From NCBI GenBank assembly GCA_964017155.1, contig OZ024862.1, positions 26,527,933 through 26,591,932 on the forward strand: 64,000 nucleotides of DNA, read 5' to 3'. This document shows positions 23,301-35,524 of this stretch, piece after piece; positions within the stretch are counted from its first letter, which is position 1; each line of letters starts with the position of its first letter. This stretch comes from Oasisia sp. SBJ-2009. Its lineage: Eukaryota; Annelida; Polychaeta; Sabellida; Siboglinidae. The notes under the pieces were generated by a model, which saw only the letters and a list, made by a program, of their open reading frames with translations, made no database searches and had not been told where the DNA came from. Made by a program: the position numbers and the translations under genes.

Positions 23301-26300
23301 AGCTGTGCTGTGCCTTGCCGTGCCTGTGCCACTCAATTTCCAGCCAACCGAATATGGTCATTATTTGTCAGCGGCTTACTTTATCAAATGCACCAAGTTT
23401 GGACAAAAACTGAATGGTGGTTTTCAAAAGCAGCACATATAACATGGATGAAAAAATATGGAATGTGAGAATTACTACAGTTTAAATCATGCCTAAAGCA
23501 GTCCAATTTGGACTTTTAACTATGCTACTGCACATGCATGGATGTGACATAAACAACTTTCCTGCATGTAACAGTTAAGAGGTAATACTTCCACATAGAC
23601 AAGTCCCCCATATTTTCTGAGTTTTCCAGAATAATTGTTACTCCATCCCAGCATCCAGAATAAAAATCTCCCTGGTTGTTTTGTCAAGGCGGTCCATTTG
23701 GAAACTTTCCATAATCACGCAAGGGGAAGCTTGCACTTGGAGGTTTTTCATGACCAAGGTATGTAGTTCAAGTTTCTGCTGAGCCTCAAGATAAGGGGCA
23801 GTTAAAGGTTTTTGCTGACCATTGGGAGAGCTAGGTGTTTTGGAGAGTCGTAAACGGTGTAACTGGATGTTTTAACAATTTCTGATAAATTCCCCACCTG
23901 ATAGATATTTACACTGAAACATTGGAACTACACGACTGACATTGATCACGAAGCAAAGCATAATAGTTGTCAAAGTAGCAGCATGGAAATCATTATGCTA
24001 CCCTGATGGCAACATTTATAAAGTAACACACAGGTAGGTGACTAGGTGTGCATGCCTGTCTCTGTGACAGCTGGCTGTGACACCATTCAGTGACACAGAC
24101 CATCTGATGTCACCCATCGGTGTCATGCCGACTGTGCATTAGCGGAGCAGCAGAACTACACCTTGGAGAGAATGATTTATCTCCTGCCCTCAGGTGTGTG
24201 TCAGAGTATCACACTTCATGCGTCACCCGTGGTGACAAATACATGTTTTTCTGCTTGTTTGATTTCTGGTCATATGTCATTTGCAGACGTGCCAACAGTC
24301 ACACGCATGATGTGCCAGTGGCACAGTCAAGGATCATCCAACAGTGTCACACACTGTCAAATGAATGATGACTGTCAGAAATATCTCAATGATTTCACAG
24401 CAATTGTAGACAATTAAAACACAAACAAATTTACCATGTGGCTTTAATTAATGCAGCTTCAGATGGTAATAATATTAACTTTTAAATTCAAACACAGTTA
24501 AGAATTCATTTGATTACACCCAAATGTCTACTATAATATATCTAACAGGCTGTTGACACATTTCTTCAGTACTTCTCACTGAATGAACATACATAAAAAT
24601 TATGTACGTACAGCTACAAATATATCCAGAAAATTTCGATACTGTATTGCCAACCAATTGGACATCACTGAATGATATAATATAATCATGCCACAGTGAC
24701 CTTCTTAGATGCTAGATGAATCAATTAATTAGCAACACAGCTGTAGTTGTATTTACTTGCAGTCTATTGTGTACTTAAGACCACTCAATTACGTTTCCTG
24801 GCACTCACTAATTAAAGGTGCAATAAATTACACAGACTGGGATTTTTAATACTTAGAACACTGTCCAACACGAACATCATCAGAGACCAGGCGTGAACGT
24901 TGGGTCAATCATAATTACAGCTGTCCAGTTGGTTGCTTGTAATTGACTACTCAATTGACCCGACATAGCATATTCCATGTAAGTTTTACTGCTATATGAA
25001 TGGTGCTATTCTCTTTGTGAACATACATTACCAGGTACAAAGACAAGCCAAATAGGCAATATAAAGCTGTGCCAGATATTTTAACTAGCAGCAATCAATC
25101 ACCAGGCCAAAGTGTTCAAAGCACACATAACCTACATAACTATAGAAAATCATTCACACATCTGCCAAAAGATATGAGCAGTTTCTAGCAGTGCAGTTGT
25201 TGGCAATCTTCCAGCCATACGAGTAATAAGCCTAATTAAATCAGTTTTTAACTGAGTCATTCCAACAAAATGTATGCATGTAGTTTTTTTCTGAATGCAC
25301 ACAAATAAATGAACTCAATAGACAACTAAGTAGTTTACATACATTATACAGTTCATATGAGTCAATAATGTTATGTAAAATATAATGTTTAGCAACACAT
25401 GATAATTACTCAATTTACTGTACACATAATGAGCTTAAACCTAATTTATCTGGAGGCTACAAGACACACCACTGACAGGTTTCTATTATCTCTGTACAGT
25501 CGAATCACAACCAGCAACAGCCAAAGGCAGTTTTACTGAGAAACATATTTCTACCTGATGGTTGGTGGTGGCTGTTTAGTTGGGCTGGTTGCTGGTGCAC
25601 TGGGGCAGTTGGCTGTTGACCTTAACGGACGGAGAAAATAAATGTTGTCTCATTCATCTTGGACACATATCACAAGTAATACAATGTAGACAACGTACAC
25701 AATATTCTCACGTAACATTATAGCAAATTCACACTGTTCTCCGCAATCTTTGATGTAAACTAGCAGCATATTAAGAATTGACAGTTACCATTTAGTCGGA
25801 CTGTACAGGTTGATACTGGATTATGTGACCTTTATTTTGGACATTATCACACATCACCTGAGAGATAGAGGCTGACACTCATGCAGTAACAGTGATAATC
25901 AAACGACCATTACAATGTTCCCAAATGGTCTGTCAAATGCCAAATAGGCGTTCAAAGACAGGCATACAACTAAATTAGTATGTCTAAATTATGTAAGATT
26001 AATTAATGAACTTAGATAAGATTGAACTGAATCATGATAATTTAAATTAAATTCAACAATCTTGAGCGTATATGTCTACCATATGACAAGATCATTGACA
26101 ATAATTAATATACCAATTTCAGATTGAAATATAACAAAATCACCATATAAGTTTACAGTAATAACTCATATACAAAAGTATTATACAAATTAAACGAGTG
26201 TACGATTTTATTTACCCACCAAATGTTAAATTCGAACTAGAGTTAATTGGTTGTGCTGTTAGGAAAGTCAATGACATCACAGTTACCAGGAATAAATTAA

Positions 26301-27520
26301 TGATGATAATTGGGTTGCCAGCCCTAACAACCCTCTACAAATAGTAGCATAATAACTTGAAAGCTCTTGAGCGCGCGCTGCCTAGCTGAGTAGCTGGGCT
26401 CGATGAAGGTCACAAGACTCGGCAGTGACGTAGGTTTGTATACAAACAAGACGAACCACGCCCTCGTACAGCTGTCAACTAAACTACGGACAACTTTCGT
26501 AGGTCGAGGAAAATAACGGCCTGCCAAATCAGATCTAGTCGTTTACAATACTGGTATAATCGAATAGCCGGCAAACGAGTAAAAGTCGTTAATCTGATAA
26601 ATAAAACAGTTCTGGGCTTCTGCGCAAATGGAAAGTTTTACGTAACGGGAATAGGTTGGCTGGTCGTTGCCCGTTGCCGTTGGCGTTGCCATCAAGTCAA
26701 CCCACTGCCACAATCGGCACAAAACTAGCTGAAATCAAATGACATAAATTTTCCTGTTTCCGTTTTCTGTAGTAATATGTTTCAGCGGAAGTATTTCACT
26801 TATTTCGATGTTAGTTTGGCAATATTTAGCCGACCATTTGTCGTTATTAGTCCATTTACTGTGGGGCGTCATTGTGTTCAACACATACATTACGCTTATA
26901 GAAATGATGTCAACCAGGGGTCAGAATACGAGTTGATTTTGCCACTAGTAGTTCCCAATCAAGCTTAGTGATATATACAAAGTAGTACACATATTACGTG
27001 TGCAACTTACCGTTCTACGTTTCTTGTGAGTTTCGTACGAAATGCTTGCTTGGATCCTGAGTTATTAGTCAAAATAGTCGACAGCTTTCTGGTACACTGA
27101 ATGTATTTCACCACCAACCTTGCAGATGATGATTGTTGTTGGGGAATGACAGCCAGTGATTGGCTGGTTTTTGTTGTGTACCTCCATATATGGGCACACA
27201 TTTGAATATTATAATTAGGAACGCGTCACGACAACGCCACGTTCCGTAGACCACGTGATATAAACATGACCTATGGAAGACCTTTCTCCTTTGACCCAGG
27301 AAATGGCGTAGAGACGAAACTGTAACCATCTCGCGTAGGCCATGCGGGGAATTCCACAACCCACTCACCAAAACAAAGGAGGTGTGTTTGTATGAATTAT
27401 CTAATAGAATATATTAAACATAACCGTTAGCGTACAACAGGATCTAATTTCAGAGTAAATTGTTATGGCCGAATTCTTAATAATGTGAAAACATGTTTAG
27501 GACAACTTAACCATGAGCAT
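20326..27520. other. 7-kb stretch upstream of TP53INP without recognised genes
   Basis: No coding exon is recognised. It probably holds the TP53INP 5' UTR exon(s) and promoter. The part around 26340-26710 and 27000-27370 is richer in CpG than the rest and is the best candidate for transcription starts, but this is inference. A diverged tandem region is listed separately. Confidence 0.4.
21885..22290. repeat. Strongly diverged minisatellite
   Basis: About ten irregular units share TGAC or TTGAC followed by AATAACAACCAT-like blocks, e.g. GACTGAATAACAACCATTGC, GACAGGATAACAACCATCG and AACCAAATAATAACCATGGC. Units vary between about 25 and 70 bp. No protein reading frame runs through it. Confidence 0.6.
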
Positions 27521-27524
27521 GGCG

Positions 27525-27630
27525 CTGTATCTGTATCTGTATCTGTATCTGTATCTGTATCTGTATCTGTATCTGTATCTGTATCTGTATCTGTATCTGT
27601 ATCTGTATCTGTATCTGTATCTGTATCTGT
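27525..27630. repeat. (CTGTAT)n hexanucleotide array, ~17.7 units
   Basis: Uninterrupted CTGTAT repeats. On the minus strand they read ACAGAT and directly follow the 3' end of the LINE at 27631-30055, so they are best explained as its terminal repeat tail (see that entry). Short frames through the array are artefacts. Confidence 0.95.
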
Positions 27631-30055
27631 TACTGGCAAAATGTCCTGGGGACACATCACGCCAGTGCGCATGGTGGGTCATTTGGATTAGTTGTTAAAA
27701 TGTTGGATTACATTTTTTTGAAATGAGTTTAGTGATTTACTTGAGACAGTGTTTGGGGGCAGAGAATTCCATTCTTTAATTGTGGTTGGGAAGAAGCTGT
27801 TTCCAAATATGTTTGCAGAGTGTCTAATTTGCAAGAACTGACTGTCATGTTTACGTGAGGATCTAGTGTTGTGTTGGATATAGTGATCTAGCGGGATATC
27901 TATAAGGTTATGTTCCATCTTGTATATAATGCTAAGTCTTTTAATTTTTTGTCTTGTTTGAAGGGTGTCCCATTGGAGGTCTTTGAGAAGTTGGGTTACT
28001 GTTCCTGGCACTCTAGAATAGTTTTGTGTGCAAAATCTGGCAGCTTGTCTTTGGATTCTTTCTAAGGTTTTAATATGTTTTAGGCAATGTGGATCCCATG
28101 ATGCTGACGCATATTCAAGTATTGGTCGGACAAGGGTTGTGTAAGCTATAGATTTAATGTGGGTTGGGCATTTATTTAGATTTCTCCTTATGACTCCAAG
28201 TGTCTGTTGTGCTTTCTTAGCGACTGAGTTGCATTGTGTTGTCCAATTTAAAGTATTTGATATTTGTACTCCAAGATAACAGTGAGATTGAACAGATTTA
28301 AGTTGTTGGCCACAGAAGGTGTAGTGATTTGGTGTCGGTTTTCTTGAAGCTAATGTCATTGTGAAGCATTTGGTGGGATTGAATTTCATAAGCCAAGTGT
28401 TTTGCCATTCCTCGAGTTTGAGTAGATCATTTTGGAGGAGAGAAGTGTCATTGTCGGATTTAACTGGTAGATATAGTAGGCAGTCATCTGCAAAAAGGCG
28501 AACATTTGAAGTGAGATTATTGGGTAGGTCATTTATGTATAGTAGGAAAAAGAGGGGCCCCAATACCGTTCCCTGTGGTACCCCTGAGGTGACTTGAATG
28601 GGTGTGGATGCTGATCCATTTATTACAACTTGTTGGGTTCTTTCTGTAAGGAAGCTTTCTATCCATGATGATATTGGGCCTGTGATGCCATAGTATTTTA
28701 GTTTGTGAAGTAGTCTTTTATGTGGAACTTTATCGAATGCTTTAGTGAAGTCTAGAATGGCCATGTCTACAGTTTTATTTTCATCAAGGGATTTGCTTAT
28801 GTCATGGATAGTTTGAATTAGTTGAGTTTCTGTTGATCTTTTTGCATGAAACCCATGTTGGTGGTCAGTTAGGATGTGATGTTGTTCAAGGTGTTTCATG
28901 ATGTGGCTATGAATTATGTGTTCAAGAAGTTTAGAAATCACAGGTGTTAATGATATTGGTCTGTAGTTTGAAGTTTCTGCCCTGCTTCCTTTCTTGAAAA
29001 TTGCAGTTATGTTTGCTTCTTTCCAGGCATTGGGGACTTGACCAGAGTCAACTGATGATTGGAAAATATCATGTATTATTGGCGTTAGGTGGGAGGCATA
29101 TCTATTTAGAAACCATGGTGGAATGCCATCTGGTCCTTGCGATTTAGAGGTGTTAATTTTGGATAGTTGGTCATGTACTCCTTTAAGGGAAATTGTTATT
29201 TTGGGTATTTTTCCATGTGGGCTGTCGTTCAGATTTGGTAACTCGGAATGTCCTTCATGTGTGAAGACACTTTTAAACTGGTTTCCTAAGGCTTCTGCTT
29301 TTTGTTTGTCATCGCTAATTATGTCTCCCGCAATGTTGAGGTCCCCAATACCCTGGTTATCTTGTCTAAGTTTGGAAATGAAACTCCAGAATGCTTTCGG
29401 TTTGTCGGTTATTGCAGTTGTTAGGAATTGATTTATGTAGGACAATCTAGCAGAACGAAGGTGTTTGTGCATGTCTTTCCTGAGGTTACAGAACTCTTGC
29501 CAGTCTTCTGGATTTCTGGATCTTTTTGCTTTCTTATATAATCGTTTCTTTCTTTTGCACATTTTTTTCAAGTCTTTACTGAACCAGGGAAGGAAGGTTG
29601 AATCTGGAAGTTGTAAGGCGGCATGGTACATATTGGTTCATAAATTATTAATGTTGATGATTTTTGTTGAAACAAGGTTCCATTTGTCATTTACTGTCAT
29701 GTTTTGGTTTAGAGAGAAGTATTCATGCGTGAAGTCATCGAGAGATTTCTCGATGTTAGGGTGGTCAGCTTTATTTCTGATGAAAATTTTACGTTTTGGG
29801 CGATGTTTGCCCTTGGGTGAGATATTTACATCAATGATAACTGTGCTGTGGTCTGATATGCCGTCTACTACGTTTAGTTTCTTTATTAACCCAGGTCTGT
29901 TTGTGAAGACAAGATCTAGGATATTGTTGGCATTTCCTTGTTTACGTGTGGGTTCATTGACATGTTGGATTAGTCCATGTTCCTCTACAAGAGAGAGTAG
30001 TTTGTTAGCAGCAACTGTACTATATCCACCTGGGGGCTGGGTGCCATGCCCCATG
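27631..30055 (-). mobile_element. 5'-truncated non-LTR retrotransposon (CR1/jockey-like), one in-frame stop
   Basis: Minus-strand frame 30054-27688, interrupted only by a TGA at 29640-29638. Upstream of the stop is the C-terminal part of an APE-type endonuclease (ILDLVFTNRP, then GISDHSTVIIDV). Downstream is a complete RT: GPDGIPPWFLNRYASHLTP, FKKGSRAETSNYRPISLTP, LDFTKAFDKVPHKRLLHKL, SGVPQGTVLGPLFFLLYIND, catalytic NVRLFADDCLLY, then a thumb/connection region ending in PTTIKEWNSLPP. A short 3' UTR leads into ~18 ACAGAT repeats. The 5' end is lost near 30055, where a plus-strand SINE abuts. The near-intact frame suggests relatively recent insertion. Confidence 0.93.
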
Positions 30056-30064
30056 GGATATCAA

Positions 30065-30245
30065 AATGGACATATAGCCGTTGCCTGGTACTTGTACAAA
30101 CAGGTAGAGCGTCGGACTGTCAATCGAGGGGACGGTGGTTCAATCCCACCTGTCACCGTTTCGAAACTTAAGCAATTTCGTTCACCCCACATTTGCCTGT
30201 GTCTTGAAAAAGACACCAAGAGCAAATGCCAGGGGAAGTAAAAGA
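30065..30245 (+). mobile_element. tRNA-derived SINE, family 1, copy A
   Basis: The head resembles a tRNA: GGTAGAGCGTCGGACTGTC (A-box region) and GGTTCAATCCC (B box). The body is TTCGTTCACCCCACATTTG-CCTGTGTCTT, ending in AGGGGAAGTAAAAGATC. A second copy at 59518-59735 shares the head and body. No stand-alone tRNA fold is implied. Confidence 0.82.
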
Positions 30246-30578
30246 TCACACAACGTGTAACCTAATTCTAGTGAAGGACAACTCTAAAAACAACTCGTCT
30301 AAGAACTAATGTCAATGACAATAATAGCCAGCAAGTTGACCGAGGTCATTTAATGGAAGAAGAAGAAGTGGTAAAAGTTATGTACACTGCCACAGGTAAC
30401 AATACAATTGTGTACACGTATAAAGTTATGTGTGTAGATATGCAGTATAGTACCATATCATTATTAAAATGATGATGTATAGATCGGAGATACAGGAAAC
30501 ATTGTAAAACAGGAATATATGTAACTATGGTGTTCAGTCGTATCAATGGTATATACACAGGAAACAGTAATATAAAAC

Positions 30579-30926
30579 ATCCCAGCAAACAAGGAACCAT
30601 TTCTGAACCAGTTGGCAGGTGTCATACTGGTTCATAATTGGTACCGCTCCACCAGTACGTGTTTTCACGTGTATTCACGTGAATACACGTGTTCTGCCTG
30701 TTGTCACGAGTTTTGAACGAGTTTGACACGAGTCGTACTGGGTCAGAACTGGTACGGATTCACTTGTACGTGTCATCACGTGAAAAAACTCGTGATTTCA
30801 CGGGAAACACGTATTGACACACCAAATTTGTCAACAGAATCTGGTGAATTCACGTGAATTGAACCAGTTGAACTCGTGAATTCACTTACGGAACAGGTGA
30901 AATCACTGGTCCTTGTTTGCTGGGAT
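30579..30926. mobile_element. 344-bp MITE with CCCAGCAAACAAGGA ends
   Basis: Element 30581-30924 with inverted ends CCCAGCAAACAAGGA and TCCTTGTTTGCTGGG, flanked by AT on both sides. The interior is a mosaic of short palindromic TCACGTGA/ACGTGT and ACTGGTTC units in both orientations, so most of it can fold back on itself. Non-coding; superfamily not identified. Confidence 0.82.
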
Positions 30927-31947
30927 TAAGAATTTAAGTAATAACATATAATATACGAAGTGGCTATAGCTCTGGACCCGTAACTTCTCAGCTATTCCTC
31001 CAGCACTTTTCCGCATCGTATGTGCAGTAAGTGTGAGCGCATATAGGGGCACATATCCCCCGCAGCATACATGTGCTTCATTCGGTTGATGGTAACGATC
31101 ATGTTACATAAAGTCACTGTTGGTGATGCTTTTAGTCCTTTTTTTTTTATCGGTGAAACCTACAAGTGGTATACTTAAAAGAGGGTGCCAGTTCTTCAAG
31201 GGAAAGTTAAACATCAAAGGATGTTGCGGTTAACTCTGCTCATCTCAGCATTATTGCCAATAATTTGTTTGGGGGAACTGGGTGTTTTGTTTATCATTGG
31301 AACCTGTTGCGGTTGGAATCTGTCAAATTGTGAACATTGGTCCGAGCTTAATAAAGTAATTAAACACAATTTAACAGATAATAACCTTTCAACCTGTTGA
31401 AGTCATAACACTGTAATATTAAATTATACAGAAGAGCAGACACCCTCATGTTAATGCTATGATAACAGTGAGATTAAGGAGCATTTGTGTAGTGAAAATG
31501 GTAATATATAAAATACTGTCTTAGCACATATGATGATATGAATAGCAAACTGTTCAGGTAATTAGTATTTATAAAAAGTAAAATGTTCAAATAAAAAATC
31601 AACTAAATGTCACTGTTTCCACTGATTCTTTGAGTTGACCATTTTCCAAATGAGACTCTGTCGAGTACAGAACAACATTATACAAGAAACGTAGGCAATC
31701 TCTCTCTGGTACATACAACCATCCATCTCCTAGAGAGTGAGTACAATCTTACTCTTAGGCGTGGGTTTTCCCTAACAATAATGTACATGCATTGAGTGAC
31801 CACATGCCATACACAACTGACCACACGGGTAAAGCAAGTGAGGGACTTTAAATATATTCCTCACTTTTTTGTTTTGTTTCTAAGGTAACATGATCTGATG
31901 GCCTTGTTAAGTCTAGTTAAATGGTGATAATACCATTATATAAGAGC

Positions 31948-32630
31948 GATAAGATCAGCTTTACTGCCTTAAAAATTACAATAAAATATGTATGGAATGT
32001 ATTGTAATGTTGGGTCATCATACATTAACATACAAGTATATTCAAATTACAATACATTCACATGCACCAAATAATTATGATACAATATACTACTACTTTT
32101 AATAAATAAATAAGATAGAACAATCACATACAATAGTCTGAATAAAAAGTGAAACTTTACAACATCGATAGATAATAATTTATATGTATAAATAGTATAA
32201 ATAATAAAAAAATGGAATAAAATAATGTATAATAAATTATGATAAATTAACTAAGGCATACACTCTGAAATAATTTGTGATAATTTATTATACATTATTT
32301 TATTCCATATTGTTATGATTTTTTAAATTTATATTATTTATACATATAAATTATTATATATCGATGTTATAAAGTTTCACTTTTTATTCAGACTATTGTA
32401 TGTGATTGTTCTAACTTATTTATTTATTAAAAGTAATAGTATATTTTATCATAATCATTTGGTGCATGTGAATGTATTGTCATGTCATTGTGAATATACT
32501 TGTACGTACGATGACCCAACATCACAATGTTTTCTTGTATTTTTTAGCTGCAGTGAATTTGGAAGTATTGCAAAAAAACTGATCTTATCGATAAATTAAC
32601 TAAGGCATAGTCTCTGAAATAACTTGTGAT
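31948..32630. repeat. Foldback: ~300-bp inverted arms with a duplicated 41-bp spacer
   Basis: Arm 31948-32240 pairs with 32281-32590 (ends CGATAAGATCA/TGATCTTATCG and GGAATAAAATAATGTATAAT and its complement), with modest divergence. The 41-bp spacer at 32241-32281 (GATAAATTAACTAAGGCATA...) is repeated at 32590-32630, after the second arm and just before the first recognised C19orf12-like exon. The arrangement is arm, spacer, inverted arm, spacer copy. Confidence 0.88.
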
Positions 32631-32662
32631 GTTGTTGTGACTGTGTCTGTGGGTCCTGTAGG

Positions 32663-34518
32663 ATGCCGCTGGATGTGGACGATGTGCTACAGTTGCTGGC
32701 CGAGCTGGCAGATGACGATGACCTGAAGGTGACAGTCACCGAGTCACTGAAGGGTGGCCTCATCACCGGACTGACAGCGGTTGTGGGGGGCATGCTCCTG
32801 GGCCCTCCTGGGCTGGCCATAGGTATATACATGCACACTAAACATGCACAGTTGCACACTAAATACTCTTTAATCAAGCCAAACCTATTTGTTCTTTATT
32901 TTCAATATATTATTCTAAGTATTGAATTAAATGTGTTGAACTTGATGATGTACTCTTTACCAGATTGTCCTGTGTGTTGTTATCAGATTCAGTTATGTTC
33001 ATAATTGGAAGTACAGTGTATGATGTTACTTACTTATGCCCATCGTCTCTACAGTCGTCTATAGAGCACAGTGGCTCAGGGGTAGAGCTTCGGACTCTCG
33101 ACTACGAAAACCCGGGTGCGAATCCTGTACTGCGGTGCTAAAACCTTGGACAAGTTTTTTCACTCTACATTGCTCCAGTTCACTCAGCTGTATAAATGAG
33201 TATCTGGCTATAAACAATGGTGGATATCGAGCAGCCTTCGCGCATTAATTGTAGCATATGGCTTCCCAGAGAAGTTGAGATGGTGTCTGAGTGAACAGGT
33301 CTGTCAGGGAAGTACAGCTGTAAAGCAATTTAAACAGTCCTGAGGACTAGATACTGCACTATATAACAACTGGCCTTTTTTGTCTGTCCTGGGCTTTTAT
33401 TTCAATCTGGCTCCAGGTGTATCCTCACATGTTAGTGTCCGGCTGACGGTCACTTTGTCACGTATTCTTTGGACAGCTTCTTTCTCTCATGCCTTGTGGG
33501 TTCCATGCCAGAGCCTGCCTGGTGATATATGATGTTGGTTTCCGGAGTGAGTGACCAATCCATCTCCATTCTCTTCTGGATTCTGGTTTCCAGGCTGTCT
33601 TTTAAGTTGAGCTGTCACATTTCTTCACAAAGTCCTAGCAGTCATTAGCATTGTCTTAGGAATTTTATTATGGACCTCCTTGTTTAATATAAAGAACAAC
33701 AGATTATGACCTTTACCTCTGTGGATAGATTTCTAAATCAGTCGTCACAGTGATGTAGTTTGCAATAACAAGACTCCCTAGCACTGGTTTTTCTGTTATT
33801 GTATGAGCAAAATACTAATCTTGCCTATAGACAATATGTCTCAATATATGATTGCTTTTTTACCTATACAATAATAGGTCATGAAAATGAAAAGTTTTTG
33901 AAAATTATTTGAACAAGTATTTGAAATACTTTCCAGTGTATTTGTTGTATTTTAATACTTTTGCATGTTTGTGTAATTGTATTTATATTTGAATCCCTCA
34001 AGAGTATTTGTAATTAAATACATTTCAAAGTATTTGACCCCATGTCTGCTGCAGGTTATATGGACATATAATTCAGGGAATGAAGTGGTACTGATTGATG
34101 TTTGATGTTAGGGGTGCACACCTGATTCTCATAATCCAAAATGACTGAGACAGCAGCGGGAATAATTGTAACTGATTCAATTAACTTCTCTACATTACAG
34201 AGCATATATGGAGAGGATGCTTCTATTGATGTATATGACACTGTATTTGTTATTTCAGGTGGGGCTCTGGGGGGCACAGCGGCTGCTTATTCTGCCCACG
34301 GGAAATTTGAATCAGTTGGTTCAGTCATCAGACGGATGGATGATGCAAAGCGGAAGGTGCTCTATAACCAGGCAATGACCATTTTCAACAAGTTCTCGGT
34401 GACTGATATAGTGACACTGAATGCCTTGATGGCTGGCGAGATGGCAATCAGAGCTGACTTGATTGGTGTCGTTATTGAACATTTACATGACAGTCTAGCG
34501 CTGGAAGTGCAGAAATGA
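32663..34518 (+). CDS. C19orf12: C19orf12-like glycine-zipper membrane protein
   Basis: Exons 32663-32822 (donor G|GTATAT, phase 1) and 34259-34518 (acceptor TATTTCAG). They give 139 aa, against 141-152 for human C19orf12. Residues 1-28 are an acidic helix ([16 protein letters not shown]). From about 30 to 65 runs a glycine-rich hydrophobic hairpin, [20 protein letters not shown], then [16 protein letters not shown], the family's membrane-embedded glycine zipper. The C-terminal helical half follows. The human protein sits in mitochondria, ER and lipid droplets and is mutated in neurodegeneration with brain iron accumulation type 4; its molecular role is unresolved. The ATG lies one base after an acceptor-like GTCCTGTAG, so an upstream non-coding exon is likely. 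An AATAAA at 35054-35059 is a plausible polyadenylation signal. The intron contains a SINE and a hAT fragment. Confidence 0.9.
33057..33366 (+). mobile_element. tRNA-derived SINE, family 2, fullest copy
   Basis: tRNA-like head GTGGCTCAGGGGTAGAGCTT (A box) and GGTGCGAATCC (B box). The body is CTGGCTATAAACAATGGTGG then GCGCATTAATTGTAGCATATGGCT, with a 3' end TCCTGAGGACTAGATACTGCACTATATAA. Other copies: 36835-37015, 35298-35425 (minus strand) and 63190-63385. It lies in the intron of the C19orf12-like gene. Confidence 0.85.
33400..34053. mobile_element. hAT-type element fragment with GACCCCATGTCTG end
   Basis: The right end GTATTTGACCCCATGTCTG (to 34053) is the inverse of GACATGGGGTCAAATAC at 5049. 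The block 33578-33750 matches 5338-5510 (CTGGTTTCC-GGCTG, TTTATTA-GGACCTCC, GACCTTTACCTCTGT). The left border is not found, so it is a truncated relative of the element in METTL9 intron 2. Confidence 0.55.
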
Positions 34519-35297
34519 TTTCATGTTTTGACAGCCTAGTGATTCCATTATTTGATACACGGATGTACATAGTACTTACGTACAAGGTTGTTGTTTATAT
34601 TCGACTGCTGTGAAACGTGCTCTATAAACAGTGTGACAACAATATACTTTTCATAACAAAATATTAATATGCTACTGTTCAGTTTTCTTCTTTGTGTAGC
34701 CAATGGTTTTCCACATCTGGTTACTCACTCTGAAAATAGACAATTTATATCATTGATATAAATATTGAACAAGTTAAAGATTTGTTGGGGGGTCAAATTA
34801 TAGATACAAATTTAAACTGGAAAAAAAACACTGAAAAAATACCAAATGCTTGTTATAAAAACATATATTTTAAACAAATTGAAACATGTTACCTCTTGAT
34901 ATAAAATATAATGTCTCCTGACCATATGTTATATTCTCAAATATATACATTACAGCTGTATTACCATGCTTGCTGTGATTTTAGATATTTATATTGTTCT
35001 GAGTTGTTTGATATGGATGTATTGTATGTGAGTATTGTTTGAAAGAATGGTCGAATAAAACTTTTTCTTTTTTTTCTTTCCATTATCTTCATTTTGATAT
35101 AAGACATTGTTTGTATAAATAATGTTATATAAATTATACCTTCTCAGGTATTTGTGCCAGTTTTATTTTAAACAATTCTAGCCTATACAGTCAGCATATG
35201 GTGTGAAAGTCAGTGTATGGTATAATATGATCACCTCATGCCACTTACAACAGTCTCATCTCCAGACGTTTCTCTACTTATAATGGTAAAACTAAAG

Positions 35298-35425
35298 GTA
35301 AGTTTTTATTAGAGCAGTGCCAAGTTCTCAGGACCTTTGAGTAATCCTTTGGACTGCTCAAAGTGTTTTACTCCCTGACAGACCTGTTCATCTCATTACC
35401 ATCTCGACTTCTCTGGGAAATATTC
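35298..35425 (-). mobile_element. SINE family 2, 3' half, minus strand
   Basis: The reverse complement reads GGCTGAATATTTCCCAGAGA, then GAACAGGTCTGTCAGGGAGT, then TTTGAGCAGTCC, co-linear with 33240-33340 and 36895-36990. 5' truncated. Confidence 0.75.
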
Positions 35426-35524
35426 AGCCACACTGCAATAACTGCACAAAGTTTATGCACGCAACATCCACCACTGTACTCATCTATGCAGTTGAGAGCC
35501 CCAGAGCAGTGTCTCAGTTTGACC

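Noticed and set aside
27463..27698. Thr/Asp, Tyr/Arg and Tyr/Leu repeat proteins
   Set aside because: The ACAGAT tail of the LINE.
30065..30140. Possible tRNA gene
   Set aside because: A and B boxes are present but the stems do not close and a conserved non-tRNA body follows; a second copy shows it is a SINE.
34141..34258. In-frame upstream extension with its own ATG before exon 2 of the C19orf12-like gene
   Set aside because: The homologous protein joins exon 1 to 34259 at a strong TTTCAG acceptor in matching phase; the extension is intron sequence.
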